Origin: Bryum argenteum
Taxonomy: Eukaryota > Streptophyta > Bryopsida > Bryales > Bryaceae
DNA: 64,000 nt
Assembly (NCBI GenBank): GCA_037043015.1
Contig: CM073324.1
Location: 19,422,097-19,486,096 of the forward strand
Direction: 5' to 3'
Shown here: positions 26,257 to 38,009 of the stretch, piece after piece
How the letters are laid out: the number at the start of each line of letters is the position of its first letter
Position numbering within the stretch: position 1 is the first letter of the stretch
Made by a program: the position numbers and the translations under genes
Notes under the pieces: model-generated
The model's input: only the letters and a program-made list of their open reading frames with translations
The model's database searches: none
Told to the model about the DNA's origin: nothing

Positions 26257-27599
26257 AGTTCTTACCTAGCCACGAGTGCCTTAGAGATACCCGACATGGT
26301 ATCCCTCCAAAGGGCCCATAATATGCACTGGTGCAACAAGTAGGAGACACAAGCTCGTGCAGATCAAAACCGAGATGACAAACCAATAACACAACAATTG
26401 GAGCTGGAGAAGGTGGATTTAGGGCTTTGCCAAGATCATGTGCTACGATGAATTTTGAGCGGGTTTGGAGGACACATCCAATTGCAAGGTAAAGTGGCCC
26501 GTCTTCTCGAGCCTAGGTTCCAATGCATGAGTGTTTCTGTCATGAAGGTGTGAGTATGTAATTTGATGAGTTGTTTGAATTTAAAAATTCTAATTTGAGA
26601 TACAATGATTACACTAGAAAAACATAAATCTATTGTGTCTGAAAAGAACTCCACACTCATAGTGACATTGGTTTGCCTTCAATATTAGGTTGCTGTACTC
26701 CCAAAAAGTCATAGTCATGTATATCAACAAGTCTTGATTGATTCGAAAAAGCATAAAAAAAAATGTATCTAACTTCCCATCGTCTACACCACGCCCGCTT
26801 TCATACGTACTCCACGTGATGGTCATTTCAAATTTCACAAAAGGAAGCAATATACAACAGAATAGAACGCGCACTCAGACCGTTGGCGCCATGTCCACAG
26901 GACTGACTCCCACAGAGGCTGATGACGATGGGGAGCCACAGAAACATGGCAGACGATATGCATGTTCAGTAAAAAGTGAAGTTTCCATACCACTTGCAGA
27001 AACGTCAACATTTGCAAACCTGGTTTTCAACAAACCTGTCTGTGCACGAATGAATGAAACTCTGACAATGAACAGTACATGAGTGCACCACTTCGGCGAT
27101 CTCCAGTTTCCCAATCAAGGAGCAAATCAAGTAAACTAATTGACCATTACTTAGTAAATAGTACAACAGTACAACTTTCAAACGCAGAGAATTTTTAATA
27201 CTAACTTACTCCCTCCCGGTAACGAATGCAATCCCATTCGGTGGGTGGCAAATGGATAGAAATGTGAACTTGTCAGATGAAATCGAAATAATTTTAGTTT
27301 GGGTCAGCAAGTTCCATAACTTCTCCCTGACTGCAACAACACAATAATGCTGTCATGGTGAGTGAGTGGCTCTAATTGATTGAACCCACACTAATTGGGA
27401 AAACGCAGCTCGGCTCAAAGTTGACTTTGGCCCCTTCCAGTAACTTTTCCGCGAATAGCGAAGGAGCCACCAGGTGCGGAGGGGAGGAGGCTCTTTCGGA
27501 GGAGCTTAATAATGGAGCGTGAGTCGCTCATGTGCTTTGAAGCAAACGATTGTGTGAGCAGATAACATGTCCAGGAGTAGTAGTTGTGACTTACACAGT

Positions 27600-28333
27600 G
27601 CATATAAGTTACGGAAGAAGCAGCTGAATCTCGTCGACCATCTTGAAGCAGTGAAGCGGTCCTGCAGGTTCTGAACCACTCAGTTGCTCACTAGCTGGCA
27701 GTGGCGAGCAGCGAACTGTGGAGAGATCCCCGTAGATTCCTCCAAGTGCCGCTCATGCAGGAGTCCCTGGAATTTCACCGGCGCCTCAAGAAGCTGAGCT
27801 GAGATCTGACCTCGCAGGTATCGATCTTGTGTTCGAGCCCTTTTTGCATTCAAATATGTGATTCGCGGTGACATAGATCCGCTCGTAGAATACTAGTTTC
27901 GTAGCGGTTCTGGTTTCCGCTTTTCCAGATCTCTTGTTCGGAGCTTGCGGGTGCGTTCGAGTTCTTGTAGTGAGTGGAAATGGAAGAGAAAAATTGGCAG
28001 GAGCTAGCTGGGGTTTGATACGGAGTTACAGAGGCTGTTTGAGTGATGAGTTGTGTTTGAGGATCTTTGACATTGATCATTTAGGCGCGAGGATCCTGAG
28101 TAAGTGTTACGGGGTTGACTGGATCCAAGTGGATTGAGAGGTGCTTGTGTTGTCGAGGAGGGTTTTGAAGGTTTTTGAAACCGTTCAGGTTTGAAGCTCT
28201 GGAAGGCCGGTACGAGGTTCAGTGTTGGGTGGTGTCCCAGAAGGGGAGGGCCCCGGTGCACGCGTTCTGCGAGAAGCGGGGCGGGGGGCTCCCGATGCAC
28301 GAAGACTCCCCTAATAACGACCTCCTGACCAAG
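27600..28333 (+). promoter_or_regulatory. probable 5'UTR/promoter region of the epimerase gene
   Basis: GC content rises sharply from about 28180 and continues into the first coding exon. A TATA-like CATATAAG occurs near 27600. No other gene is seen on either strand. Exact transcription start not determined. Confidence 0.35.
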
Positions 28334-29951
28334 ATGGCGCCCTCCGTACTCGACCACGAATTCCCTTCGACCCCCGGCAAGGTAGATGATCAGATCCCCT
28401 TTCACATTCATCGAAATTCGCACTCTGAGCACACCATGGGTGTCATTGTCGAATCTTCCGTGAGCTGCATTCGTACATTTTCAAGTTTCTGGCTGTGATT
28501 TCAGTTTGAATTGTTAGATACCTAGGGTGGGGTAGAAGCTCGTGATCCTGAGCTGCCATTGTTGATATGCAGGTGAAGATGGAGAGGAGCAGCTACTTTG
28601 GGCGAGTGGCATCTCGATGGCACTCAAGCGCTTCCGCGAAGCTGGTCTGTCTCACGTCCTTGCTTCTGGCACTCACAGTGACGGTCTTCCTTCTAGCCAC
28701 CTGCCCATCAAGATCAGGTCCTGATAACTCCTTCGCAACCGCAATGCCAGTGTTCCAGCGTTCCCATCAATGGGAGAAGCGGGTCCGTTCATCATGCACC
28801 CCAAGTCGCGCGGACGACAACACCCTCATCGTGCTCGTCACGGGCGCCGGGGGGTTCGTAGGCACGCACGTTTCGCTGGCGCTGAAGAAACGGGGCGACG
28901 GCGTTGTGGGGCTCGACAACTTCAACGACTACTACGAGGTTTCCCTCAAACGTTCGCGTCAGGCACTTCTAGAGAAGCACGGCATCTTCGTCGTGGAAGG
29001 CGACATCAACGACAAGTACCTTCTGGAAAGCCTATTCGAAGTCGTCCAGTTCACGCACGTCATGCACCTCGCGGCCCAAGCCGGCGTCCGTTACGCTATG
29101 CAGAACCCACAGTCGTACATTCACAGCAACGTCGCTGGACTAGTGAACATCTTCGAGGTTTGCAAGGCCGCCAATCCGCAACCTGCCATTGTCTGGGCTT
29201 CTTCCAGCTCCGTCTACGGACTGAACACCAAGGTAGCACGACTCCCATCTGCTCTATGCACATTAGGGTTTAACTTTCCACTCTAGACCTAAACCATCCT
29301 CCATTACAGGTGCCATTCTCGGAAGCGGACAGGACCGATCAACCGGCGAGCTTGTACGCGGCGACGAAGAAGGCAGGAGAGGAGATAGCGCACACGTACA
29401 ACCACATCTACGGGCTATCGATCACAGGTCTCAGATTCTTCACAGTCTACGGACCGTGGGGGCGTCCGGACATGGCCTACTTCAGTTTCACTCGCGACAT
29501 TCTTTCCGGGAAGCCGATCAGCATTTACTCGGGGCCAGGAGGCAAGGACTTAGCACGCGACTTCACATTCATCGACGACATCGTCAAAGGGTGCGTGGCG
29601 TCACTCGACACGGCAGGGAAGAGTACAGGCAGCGGGGGCAAGAAGACGAAGCAGGCGATGCTGCGCGTCTTTAACTTGGGCAACACTTCGCCAGTCACCG
29701 TGCCCGCGCTGGTGGACATTCTGGAGAAGTATCTGGGAGTGAAGGCGAAACGTAACATCATCCAAATGCCCCGCAACGGCGACGTCCCGTTCACGCACGC
29801 AAACATCTCGTCCGCGCAGGCGCAGCTCCAGTATAGGCCCGTGACCAACCTGGACACAGGGTTGAAGAAGTTTGTAAAGTGGTATCTCAGCTATTATGGC
29901 GACAATACGAATCGGAAGTTGTGGTTGGGGAATCATGAGCAAATCATCTGA
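28334..29951 (+). CDS. UDP-glucuronate 4-epimerase (three exons)
   Basis: Type II Golgi membrane enzyme that interconverts UDP-glucuronate and UDP-galacturonate, supplying pectin synthesis. Exons: 28334-28381, 28573-29232, 29310-29951, giving 449 residues as expected. The 48-bp first exon reads MAPSVLDHEFPSTPGK; the PSTPGK signature near the N-terminus is typical of plant GAE proteins, so I prefer this over the in-frame ATG at 28579. A membrane anchor lies at about residues 40-59, then a short-chain dehydrogenase fold: nucleotide-binding VTGAGGFVGTHV (GxxGxxG), catalytic SSSSVYG, and YAATKKAGE (YxxxK). FFTVYGPWGRPDMAY and the C-terminal KWYLSYY are also family features. Donor GCAAG|GTAGAT and acceptor ATATGCAG|GTGAAG fit in phase 0. 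The coding exons are markedly GC-rich at third positions. The 5' leader upstream of 28334 is also GC-rich and open, probably 5'UTR. Confidence 0.94.
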
Positions 29952-32480
29952 TCGGACGTTGTGGGTTTGCAGGGGTCACTTCCATGAACATTCTTTTTGA
30001 ACGAACATTCTTATTAATTCTTTATGCGGGGTTATTCGCGACCCTTCTTGTAATTGTAGATTCCACACGTACCTTACTGGGAGGTACTATTACTACGTAG
30101 CATCCGTCACTATGCACAGGGAACTCTTGATTAGTGATTCGGCTGGTAATCGCAGCCGGTCACTCTTTGATAATTCTTTCTGCATACACTTCCTACTTCC
30201 CTCACCCAGTTGTATGTATTCTAACATGTTGCCATTGCGAACCCTCACAGCTGCCCGAAATGGGTGGGTTTGGAACAGTCCCATCAATGACTGTCTCATC
30301 ATACTTGTCATGGCAACCTCACACTTAAAACGGGAGGAAGCTGTTAATTGGAGATGGGAAGGTCAACAATAAACCCGTTAGAAAGGGACCCGAAAATTAT
30401 TTTACACGATGGACTATTGACATTGACCATAGCCTTCTAAAATGTCTGATTGAAGAGGAAGTCGCACTTGGTGCCATTTGTCTGAACATGTAGTTGAAAA
30501 AGAGAAGACCATTATCATTAGGGACCGTGGCAAGCTATGCGAAGTTCTGCGTAGTGCAGAATGTTTACATGGACACCCTGATTACAGATAAGTGGAAGAA
30601 AATACCTTGACTCAACGACAGACAAGGAGAAAATGAGTGAAGAACGATATCGAATGAGAAATGCCCAATTACTTAAGGAGAAAAGAGGAAAACTGGGAAG
30701 AGTATAGAAGAAAATAAAGAGAAATTACATCAGAAGATGAAACAGAATCTCGCTCCCGTCCGAACTGTCCCGACACAACAAGCTTTATGGACACTACTCT
30801 TCGCCAAAAGCTATGAACATTGAAAGGATTTTAATTTTCGTGGCCATGCGTCTTGGTCCAAGTATACTGTGAGGGGCCCCTGAAGAACGACAGAGAAGAA
30901 TGTCATTCCGCAGTCAACAAGAATGAAGGCATACGGGAGATGGCGGGACTGCATCAACACATTTCTTGTATGGAAGAGATATCTTGTTATAATTATTCGT
31001 CTTCATGACAGCGGTTGTTTGTTAAGTGGAGCACGTAAGCAATATGTCAATGAATGTACGATCAAATGCGATTCTCTTTTAAAAAGCAGAAATTCTGCAT
31101 GCTTATTCCGTACAGGCGACGGGTGTGGAAGTGAAAGGTATCTTCGAGTCGAAGAAACAAACACATAAAATTTTTAGCAGATAGGAAGAAAAATAGGTTA
31201 ATGTAAGAAGAGAGTGAATGTAGATGAAACAATTGGGATGCACAAGCAGAACACAGTACGGGCACATCCTAGACTCAACTACTTCGAAAAAGATGAGGGA
31301 ATCCACGTCCTGCACAATGTACAGGACGGTGTTCATTCGAGTGTTCAACTGAGCATAAGACCTGTCGAGAAGATTTTGTGATCATGCTACCACTCCCTGC
31401 CACCATCCTTGTGAGAAATAGATCCATTGCTTCAAATTGAAAAAGAAATTTATGCATGCTGCTCAGAGTATCCGAATTACAGACGTGACGTAAGAAAATT
31501 TAATCCCTAAGGGGCCCGAGGCCACATTTTGGTCGTATCCACACCCTATCCACACCCTCCTTGCTCTTGGAGAAGGGCTTTGGATTACCACCGATAGTGG
31601 GGTCCCCGAGCCTGTGTGCAACTTCAGGCGTTTCAGGGAGTGTCAGAGACAGGGCAGCGCCGCGATCGTCAGGAAAAGATGTTGCATGGCCAAACTGTAA
31701 TTTTTGATTCAGTATTGATAATTGCTGAATGCATTTCTTGTGCTTGGAGCTGAGGAAGGCGTTTCACATGCAGGTGTTGCTACGCGTCCATGGTGCAGTA
31801 AGCAAGCGGCGCAGGGCGTCGAGGGACATGTCGAGCGCTCTGAATCGTTACACAAAGTCGTATGTCCGCATAGAGAAGATGAAGATAGAACTTGCAAAGA
31901 AGCACCATGAGGCGGACATGAAGATGCAATGGAAAATTGCTCGTTCTCGGGAGGACATGACATGCAGAACGTGTAACGAAGATGAAGATGAAGAACGATG
32001 CTTTGCGGTCAATGTCATCTCAGCCGGAACGTGTAGCTGCTATGTTTGCGAATGTCATTCCGTCAGGACTATTTTAACCGCAGCAGGCACCCACAGAGCG
32101 TGCAGCTCCGATCCTTGAAGTTGTTAATCGAATAGAGCCATCTCAGCCACCTCAAATGTAAATACGATATCTTGTATACCATTCCATGCATTGCATTGAA
32201 ACCTTTGTATTCGTGAATCTACAGTTTCGATGTACATTTGAGTGTTAAATCTAATCTTTCATATTTCATTACTTTCGATAGAGTACACATGACAAGTGAT
32301 CATCGAATGCTCTCAAATATAATGCAAAGAATCTCACCTATCAGGTCATCAGTTAAAGAGTATAATTATGCTAATTATACATGAAGTATCTTAATCTATG
32401 AATGTATGTGGTGTAAAAAAGTGGAAAAGGATCTGAAATACTTCAAGTCATTCTGTGGGTGTACGGTTCGAGATCCGGAG
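29952..32480. other. intergenic, mostly unassigned
   Basis: Begins with the epimerase 3' flank. Positions about 30735-30880 resemble parts of the MITE right end at 22430-22500 and include AATCTCGCTCCCGTC, a fragment of the motif found in the 39-62 kb cluster. A short coding-like relic is at 31729-32118. Otherwise nothing recognisable. Confidence 0.4.
31729..32118 (+). pseudogene. coding-like relic with charged helix
   Basis: About 129 codons; the middle part (SALNRYTKSYVRIEKMKIEL and onward) looks like an amphipathic coiled-coil helix rich in K, E, M and R. Not assignable to a family. Start is not ATG-supported in context and the C-terminal third looks random. Could be the remnant of a gene or transposase-associated protein. 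Confidence 0.25.
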
Positions 32481-32485
32481 TAGAA
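32481..32485. repeat. target-site duplication TAGAA (left)
   Basis: TAGAA directly precedes the left LTR; the same pentamer directly follows the right LTR at 38930-38934. Confidence 0.85.
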
Positions 32486-32710
32486 TGTAGTGAATCGTTG
32501 CAAGAACTATCAAACAGATAGAATTCCATTATAAGACAATGCTTAAATACAGGCTTCAGTCAGCCATGTTGGTGCAATTACTTAATGGTAGTAATTGCTA
32601 GCTATCCACATTAGGTGGGCTAACTCCAACTAATACTGTTGGATATTAATGACGCTACATGGAAGAATCAATATGCTGTCCAGCCACGCTAGTCGTCCAC
32701 GTTGCCAACA
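32486..32710 (-). repeat. 3' LTR of the Copia element
   Basis: 225 bp. In element orientation it starts TGTTGG and ends CACTACA. It matches the other LTR apart from two nested insertions there. Confidence 0.9.
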
Positions 32711-32724
32711 CCCCCCCCTTGCTC
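32711..32724 (-). promoter_or_regulatory. polypurine tract
   Basis: On the minus strand GAGCAAGGGGGGGG directly abuts the 3' LTR, the expected plus-strand primer site. Confidence 0.75.
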
Positions 32725-32768
32725 GTGACCTCGTCAGTGAGCGAAACACGTATAGCAGAAATTCTTCG

Positions 32769-33428
32769 ATGATGTCGAACCCTAGGTCGAAATTAGCAGA
32801 GGCCCTCAGCTCGTTTGTTGAATCGTTGTCGCTGTGGCAAATGTTCCTTTTTTGCGGTTGGGTTTTTAGTCTTCTCGTTGAGAAATTCGCTGGTGCTGCA
32901 TCCTCATTGTTGTGGCGATGGTTTGTAGAGTCACTTATTGAGGACGATTCCTCTTTCTCCAAAGCATTATCAGTTGCTCTGCAAGAGAGGGAACAATTCG
33001 AAGAGAGAGGAAGCGGTAGATTGCCGGTTGGTAATCTCATTCCAACTTTGCCTGATGAGCTCGTTCGAGACAAACTATGGTCGTTACTTGCGCATACTCC
33101 TGTGCAATTGGTTCAATTGCGTTGCCTCAACACGAGGTGGAGGAGTTTTGTCGATACGACTCTTGAGTGGGTGGCGCTGGTGTTCGTGAAGCAAGATAGG
33201 CCGGTGGTGTCGATTCCTGCTCCAGCCAAGCTCGACACTGATTCGGCTTTCACCAATCGATGAAAGATCGAGCTAGATCATTTTAGGTATTTGCTATCAG
33301 AGGACTTAGAAGAGATAGATGCTAGGGTTAAGTATGTAAGTTTTTCTATCAAGGCTGTTCCTTCCTGTGTGCTAATCGATGGGTGTCCTCTTGATGTAGA
33401 GGAGTGCCCCGATAACTACGAGTTGTAG
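32769..33428 (+). pseudogene. F-box protein reading frame captured in the retrotransposon, antisense
   Basis: About 219 codons in one frame from ATG 32769 (or 32772), broken only by an in-frame TGA at 33261-33263, after which the same frame continues coding-like to TAG 33426. An F-box lies at about 33048-33170: LPDELVRDKLWSLLAHTPVQ, then LRCLNTRWRSFVDTTLEW, resembling F-box motifs of plant Skp1-Cullin-F-box adaptors. Upstream is a hydrophobic segment (LWQMFLFCGWVFSLL). The reading frame runs opposite to gag-pol and its stop lies only 12 bp from the RNase H stop, inside the element between pol and the polypurine tract. This is not part of a standard Copia element, so it is probably a captured host gene piece. 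Whether it is transcribed is unknown. Confidence 0.7.
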
Positions 33429-33440
33429 AGTTTTCTTCAG

Positions 33441-33970
33441 TCAATTTGAAAGCTGCGGTTTGTAAGAAACTGGTTCTATCTCCTTGTTTGCTCTGACTTC
33501 TACTAATCCAAGTTGGCATCGTATCCTTTCAAATGCTGTTCTTCCGAGTGCCTTTGTAAAGATGTCTGCCAACTGCTCACCAGTGGGTACAAATTTGAGG
33601 TTGACCTCTTTCGACAAAAAATTTTCTCTGATGAAGTGGTGACGTACCTCAACATGCTTCGTCCTGCCATGGTAGAGTGGATTATGCGCCAAGTTTATGC
33701 TCCCTTGATTATCACCATGAATTGTAGTTGGAATTTGCAGATTTTGAAGCTTCAACTCTCCAAACAGCCTTCTTAGCCAAATTGCTTCCTTTGTGCCCTC
33801 CGTGATTGCCATGTATTCTGCTTCGGTTGACGATAATACGACGATGGGTTGTTTTTTGCAACTCTAGGTAATCGGTGTGCTTCCAAGAAGGAACACAAAT
33901 CCTGTTGTAGATTTGCGGTCTTGGACGTCTCCGGCCCAGTCCGCATCAATGAATCCGCAAATGCTGTCAA
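33441..33970 (-). pseudogene. Copia RNase H domain relic
   Basis: Reads AITEGTKEAIWLRRLFGEL, HGDNQGSINLAHNPLYHGRT, KHVEVRHHFIRE and GEQLADIFTKAL, classical Copia RNase H motifs. The ADSD-like upstream part is in another frame with an in-frame stop. Confidence 0.85.
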
Positions 33971-34003
33971 CCCCCTTCCCCTCGTTTGTATTTTAGCGCA
34001 AAT

Positions 34004-35340
34004 TTAGAAGTACCTCTCAAATACCGATATATGTGTTTGACGGCTTGCAGATGGGCCTCCTACGGGTTGCTCATGAATCTGCTGACGAGGCTTACTGCGA
34101 AGGAGATGTCGGGTCAAGATTGTATGCATTAGGAAGATTAGTTTCCCCACCATGCGCTGGTAAGTTGTAGTGTCAGTGCTTGGAGCTGACATGTCTGGTT
34201 CCAAGCGGAGTTTGTCGATCATGGGCCTGTGAACTGGCCGGCAGTCTTGGAGGCCGAAATCTTCTAGCAGTTCACGTACGTATTGCCGTTGTGTCACAAG
34301 AATGCCATTGTTTGTGAACATAAACTCCAGTCACAAGGAGTAGGACAACAAGCCGAGATCAGACATCTCAAACTCAGTTTTGATTGCGGCTCCAATCTTA
34401 GTTTTATGCTCCACGTGATCACCTGTTATATAAACATCATCAACATATAAGATGAGCAATCTGAGTTTACATTGATCGCTGAAGTAATAGAGATTGCCGT
34501 CTGCGGAGGATTTTCGAAGTTCTTGGTTGAGAAGGTACGCATCAACCTTACTGTACCACGCCCTTGGTGCGTGTTTTAGCTCATATAGGGCCTTTTTTAA
34601 TTTGCACTCAAAATCTCAAATCCAGTTGGAGCGGAGCACTCGAATCCCGGTGGTGGAGTCACAAAGATATCCTCTTCAATCTCACCGTTAAGAAACGCTG
34701 TTTTGACATTGAGATGATATATTTGCCAGCCTCGGTGTCCTGCAAGCGCAACAATCCTCCGGAGTCCGGAGCGTATTCCATTAACACGTAATTCGTTATA
34801 ATTGGAATATTCAGATTATCAAATTGAGCTTGAGTTGAGCCAAATGTACTGTGTGGTTACATTTAGCTCGACTCCACCTAAACCCACATTTCTCAAAATC
34901 AGTGAATAATACCATTATAATGAATTACGTGTTCATTTCACAACTGGAGCAAAAGTTTCCGTGTAATTGGTGCCTGCTTGTTGCTGGAAACCTTTCGCGA
35001 CGAGGCGCGCTTTGAGTTCGGCAATGGAGCCGTCTGCGTTCGTCTTCACGCGATAAATCCACTTTGTTGATATAGCTTTTCTCCCTGGTGGCAACGCAAC
35101 AATGTCCCATGTGTCATTTTTGTGTATCGATGTGAGATCGTCGTGCATGGCACTACACCAACCCGGGTGGCGAAGGGCAGCATGGACACTGTCTGGTAGG
35201 GGCACTGACGAGGAGCTCTCTTCAGCAGCGTTGAGATGATAGTCTGAGAGACGAGGTGGCATACGACGCGGCGTGCTGTTTCGAGGAAGCGCTGGTTCAT
35301 CAATAATGGGGTCATCCGGGAGACCGGGACATAGTGATCA
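34004..35340 (-). pseudogene. Copia reverse transcriptase relic
   Basis: N-terminal motifs HKNDTWDIVALPPGRKAIST, KWIYRVKTNADGSI and ARLVAKGFQQ are present at about 34933-35190. The catalytic YVDDVYITGD motif is readable near 34430-34450, and the QRQYVRELLEDFGLQDCRPV block lies lower. Several frameshifts and stops prevent translation as one protein. Confidence 0.85.
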
Positions 35341-36053
35341 ATAAGAAGAGTCTCTGGGTTTGGGACAGGTCGACGATGGTACGTATGAAGAGGAACTTGA
35401 GCTAAGTGAGATACATCTGGATGTAACGGTAAGGAAATGCTGAAATCGCTAATGGGTTGGAATGGGTCGTTTATTGTGCTAGGTGATGACTGATGAGCTG
35501 AGTGTTGAACATGTAGTTTCCGATGGGATATTGGGAAGATGACTTGAGTCGTCTAAAGCTGGTATGGTTCTAGTTGTGCTCCTGACCTCTGGATCTAAAA
35601 CTCGTAGTGACAACTATGAGTTGATATCGGGTGATATGTGACCGTTGGAGTTTTTTGGATTGAAAGGAGGATTGGCGTTTCTAAGCGACGGTTCAGGCCA
35701 GATCGGCCACCTTTCTGATTCTACGTTGGTTTGAGAAAGTGAGGACGGACAAGGTGTGCAGGGAAATGTACGTTCATCAAACTCTACATCCTTGGATATT
35801 ATAATTCTACGAGAGGATTGATGATAGTTTCTGAAGCCTCGGGAATTGGGATCATAACCTAGGAAAATGCATTCACGAGATCTGGGAGCCCATTTCTTCA
35901 TGTCAGGACTCGTATCCAACACAAATGTTCGACAACCAAAAACTTTGAGGTGACTAAGAGAGGGCTTCTTGCCTGTAAACCTCTCGTAAGGGGTGTCACC
36001 TGAGTTAGCCCTTGTTGATTTTCGATTGATGAGATAGTTAGCTGTGGATACAG

Positions 36054-36141
36054 CTTCGGTCCACAGGTGCGCAAGTACATGGCTTTGGAATGCCAAGCTT
36101 CGGTCCACAGGTGCGCAAGTACATGGCTTTGGAATGCCAAA
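36054..36141. repeat. 44-bp tandem duplication in integrase
   Basis: Two near-identical 44-bp units, each containing CCACAGGTGCGCAAGTACAT. It repeats the peptide around SLAFQSHVLAHLWTEA and shifts the frame. Confidence 0.85.
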
Positions 36142-36444
36142 CTTCGAGCTTTGTCCAGTAGGCTTTTGTTCTTGCGCTCAGCGACTCCATTTTGATGAGG
36201 AGTGTAGCTTTGTGTAAATTGGCGTAAGATGCCATTGTCATCACAAAACTTTTGAAACTCCTTCGAAATGTATTCGCCGCCACGATCAGATTGAATAGCT
36301 TTCAGTTGTAGTCCTTCTTGCACTTCCATCAGGGACCTAAAGTGCTTCACTTGAACTTTTCTAGAGTTTCATCTTTTGTCTTAAGAAAATAGAGACAAGT
36401 GAACCTACTGTAGTCATCAATGATCGTGAGTACATAAAGGCGAT

Positions 36445-36683
36445 ATTCGTTACATTGAGACGATTTGGAGTCTCGTATTTGATCCGGGGATAAAAAAAAA
36501 CCGTTCAACATGTTCAATATTGAATTTCTTTTATAATTTGAGGCTTTTACGTATTAATATGCATGAATACCTCTAGTGCCCAAAGATTGCATTCAAGTTT
36601 TATCCCCGGCCCGGGGATAAATTCACTAGACCTAAAGTATGCTCAAAGTCTCAAAGTGCACATAATGTCTCAATGTAACGAAT
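36445..36683. repeat. rearranged segment with inverted ends and a 23-bp palindrome
   Basis: ATTCGTTACATTGAGAC at 36445-36461 recurs as its reverse complement at 36667-36683. Inside, TTATCCCCGG and CCGGGGATAA form a near-perfect palindrome (36599-36621), and CCGGGGATAA also occurs near 36490. It replaces part of the integrase. Confidence 0.6.
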
Positions 36684-37113
36684 ATGACCATATACCTCAA
36701 TCCAGAGAGTGATGGAGTCCAGAGTGGACCGCATAAGTCCGAGTGGACAAGTTCCATAGGTCTCGTTGTGCGGGTAGTGCCAGAGACTATGTCTGTTACT
36801 GCTAGTTGCTCCATCTTGGGCTTCAGTATTTTCTTTCGACTTTGTTTTCCAATGTGGCAACTTGAGCAGAAGGTGTCCTTGGAAGAGGTGAGTTGTGGCA
36901 ACCCAATTGCCTTGTGCTGTTGACTCATGTAAACGAGAGTTTTGAAGCTGGGATGGCCAAGTCGGAGATCTATGCCACAGAATATTGTCATTTTTTGTGT
37001 CTAAAACTGCACTATTGACGAGATGCCTTGGGGATTGAAATTTGTAGAGACCATTTCTTGTGTCACGTTTGCATGTAGCAATGATGTGATGATCTTCTGG
37101 TATTGAAGAAAGT

Positions 37114-37805
37114 TTATGAGAACCCACACTTGCTTTGATCTAAACAGAAGTTTGTAGTTGCTTGGAAGTTTGTAGTTGCTTGGAGTCCCGCCTCAATCTT
37201 GTTTTTGATCTTGCCCTGGAGTTGCTGTCCGCAACAATGGAGCAGGGTCATTGTGAGCTTGTTCATGGTTGGCAGTTTTTGCTGGTACGTGATGATGCTG
37301 ACGAGCCCTTCGAAGCTCTTAGGGAGTGCTAACAGTACGTGCTCCACGAGCTCAATTTCATCGATGATGATTCTCACCTGCACAAGCGAACTCATTGACC
37401 AACTCTTTTAGCTGCTGGAGGAAGGTGGACATGGGAGTCGCTTCTTCAATTTTTAGGTTAGCTAGTTTCCTCCTAAGCATCACTTTCCTAGTGTTAGAAG
37501 TGTTAGCATACATATCCTTGAGAACTTTCCAACATTGAGCAGGATCTGTGATGTTTGCAATATGAGCGATGACATTATCTCTCAGAGACTAATCGAGCTA
37601 TCATTGTAAATGCTTTCTTCTTCGAGGCTTCTAAGGCTGCCATGTCTTCAGGTGCGGTGGGCATAACAGTGCCGGGAGGCGAATCGATTAGTCTCCATGC
37701 ATCATCTCTCTCAAGCAAGTGTCGCATCTTAAAGGACCCGACACTATAGTTAGGATTACCCTCGAGTTTGGAGGACTCCCCCATGGGACCATCTCTAAAG
37801 GCCAT
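37114..37805 (-). pseudogene. Copia gag relic
   Basis: Starts MAFRDGPMGESSKLEGNPNY; later blocks include MRHLLERDDAWRLID and VEHVLLALPKSFEGLVSI, typical of Copia gag (UBN2/retrotran_gag). At least one frameshift near 37585. The CCHC knuckle is not seen. Confidence 0.8.
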
Positions 37806-37937
37806 CTCGGAAGGAGGTTAGTATCTTTACTGAAATGTTTCGAATAGTCTCTATCAATAGCTCAGAATTCTACTAAGGTTTCATGCAGCATGCTGAAAGA
37901 AAACCTCTGTCCAGAATGTGACGTCTATTGCTCTCTC

Positions 37938-37949
37938 GCTCTGATACCA
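37938..37949 (-). promoter_or_regulatory. primer binding site (initiator Met tRNA)
   Basis: Minus strand TGGTATCAGAGC directly follows the 5' LTR end CACTACA; this is the standard plant Copia PBS. Confidence 0.9.
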
Positions 37950-38009
37950 TGTAGTGAATCGTTGCAAGAACTATCAAACAGATAAAATTCGATTATAAGA
38001 CAATGCTTA

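Larger units (their letters stand above)
21420..27599. other. repeat-filled intergenic region
   Basis: Holds the MITE at 21619-21815, a 520-bp Harbinger-like MITE (21961-22480), a transposon relic (about 23750-24160) and two copies of the dispersed 120-bp repeat (24379-24506 +, 26121-26256 -). An open stretch at 26738-27082 (+) is not recognised. From about 27100 the DNA becomes less repetitive, probably upstream sequence of the epimerase gene. Confidence 0.5.
35614..37127 (-). pseudogene. Copia GAG-pre-integrase and integrase relic
   Basis: LGHPSFKTLVYMSQQHKAIG plus the CSSCHIGKQSRK zinc-binding half, then IQSDRGGEYISKEFQKFC, TPHQNGVAERKNKSLLDKAR and FGCRTFVLDTSPDMKKW are integrase features. 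A 44-bp direct duplication (36054-36141) and a rearranged stretch (36445-36683) disrupt the frame. Confidence 0.85.

Noticed and set aside
26738-27082. 114-codon open frame on the plus strand
   Set aside because: No recognisable domain, runs out of A-rich repeat DNA, no splice or promoter support.
28004-28432. 142-codon open frame on the minus strand opposite the epimerase leader
   Set aside because: It overlaps the conserved first coding exon of the epimerase; the frame is open because the DNA is GC-rich.
32470-32482. tRNA-like B box GGTTCGAGATCC
   Set aside because: No A box at suitable spacing and no cloverleaf; chance similarity.
32649-32768. Upstream extension of the F-box frame into the LTR
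   Set aside because: These codons lie in the LTR and polypurine tract and do not look coding; ATG 32769 is preferred.
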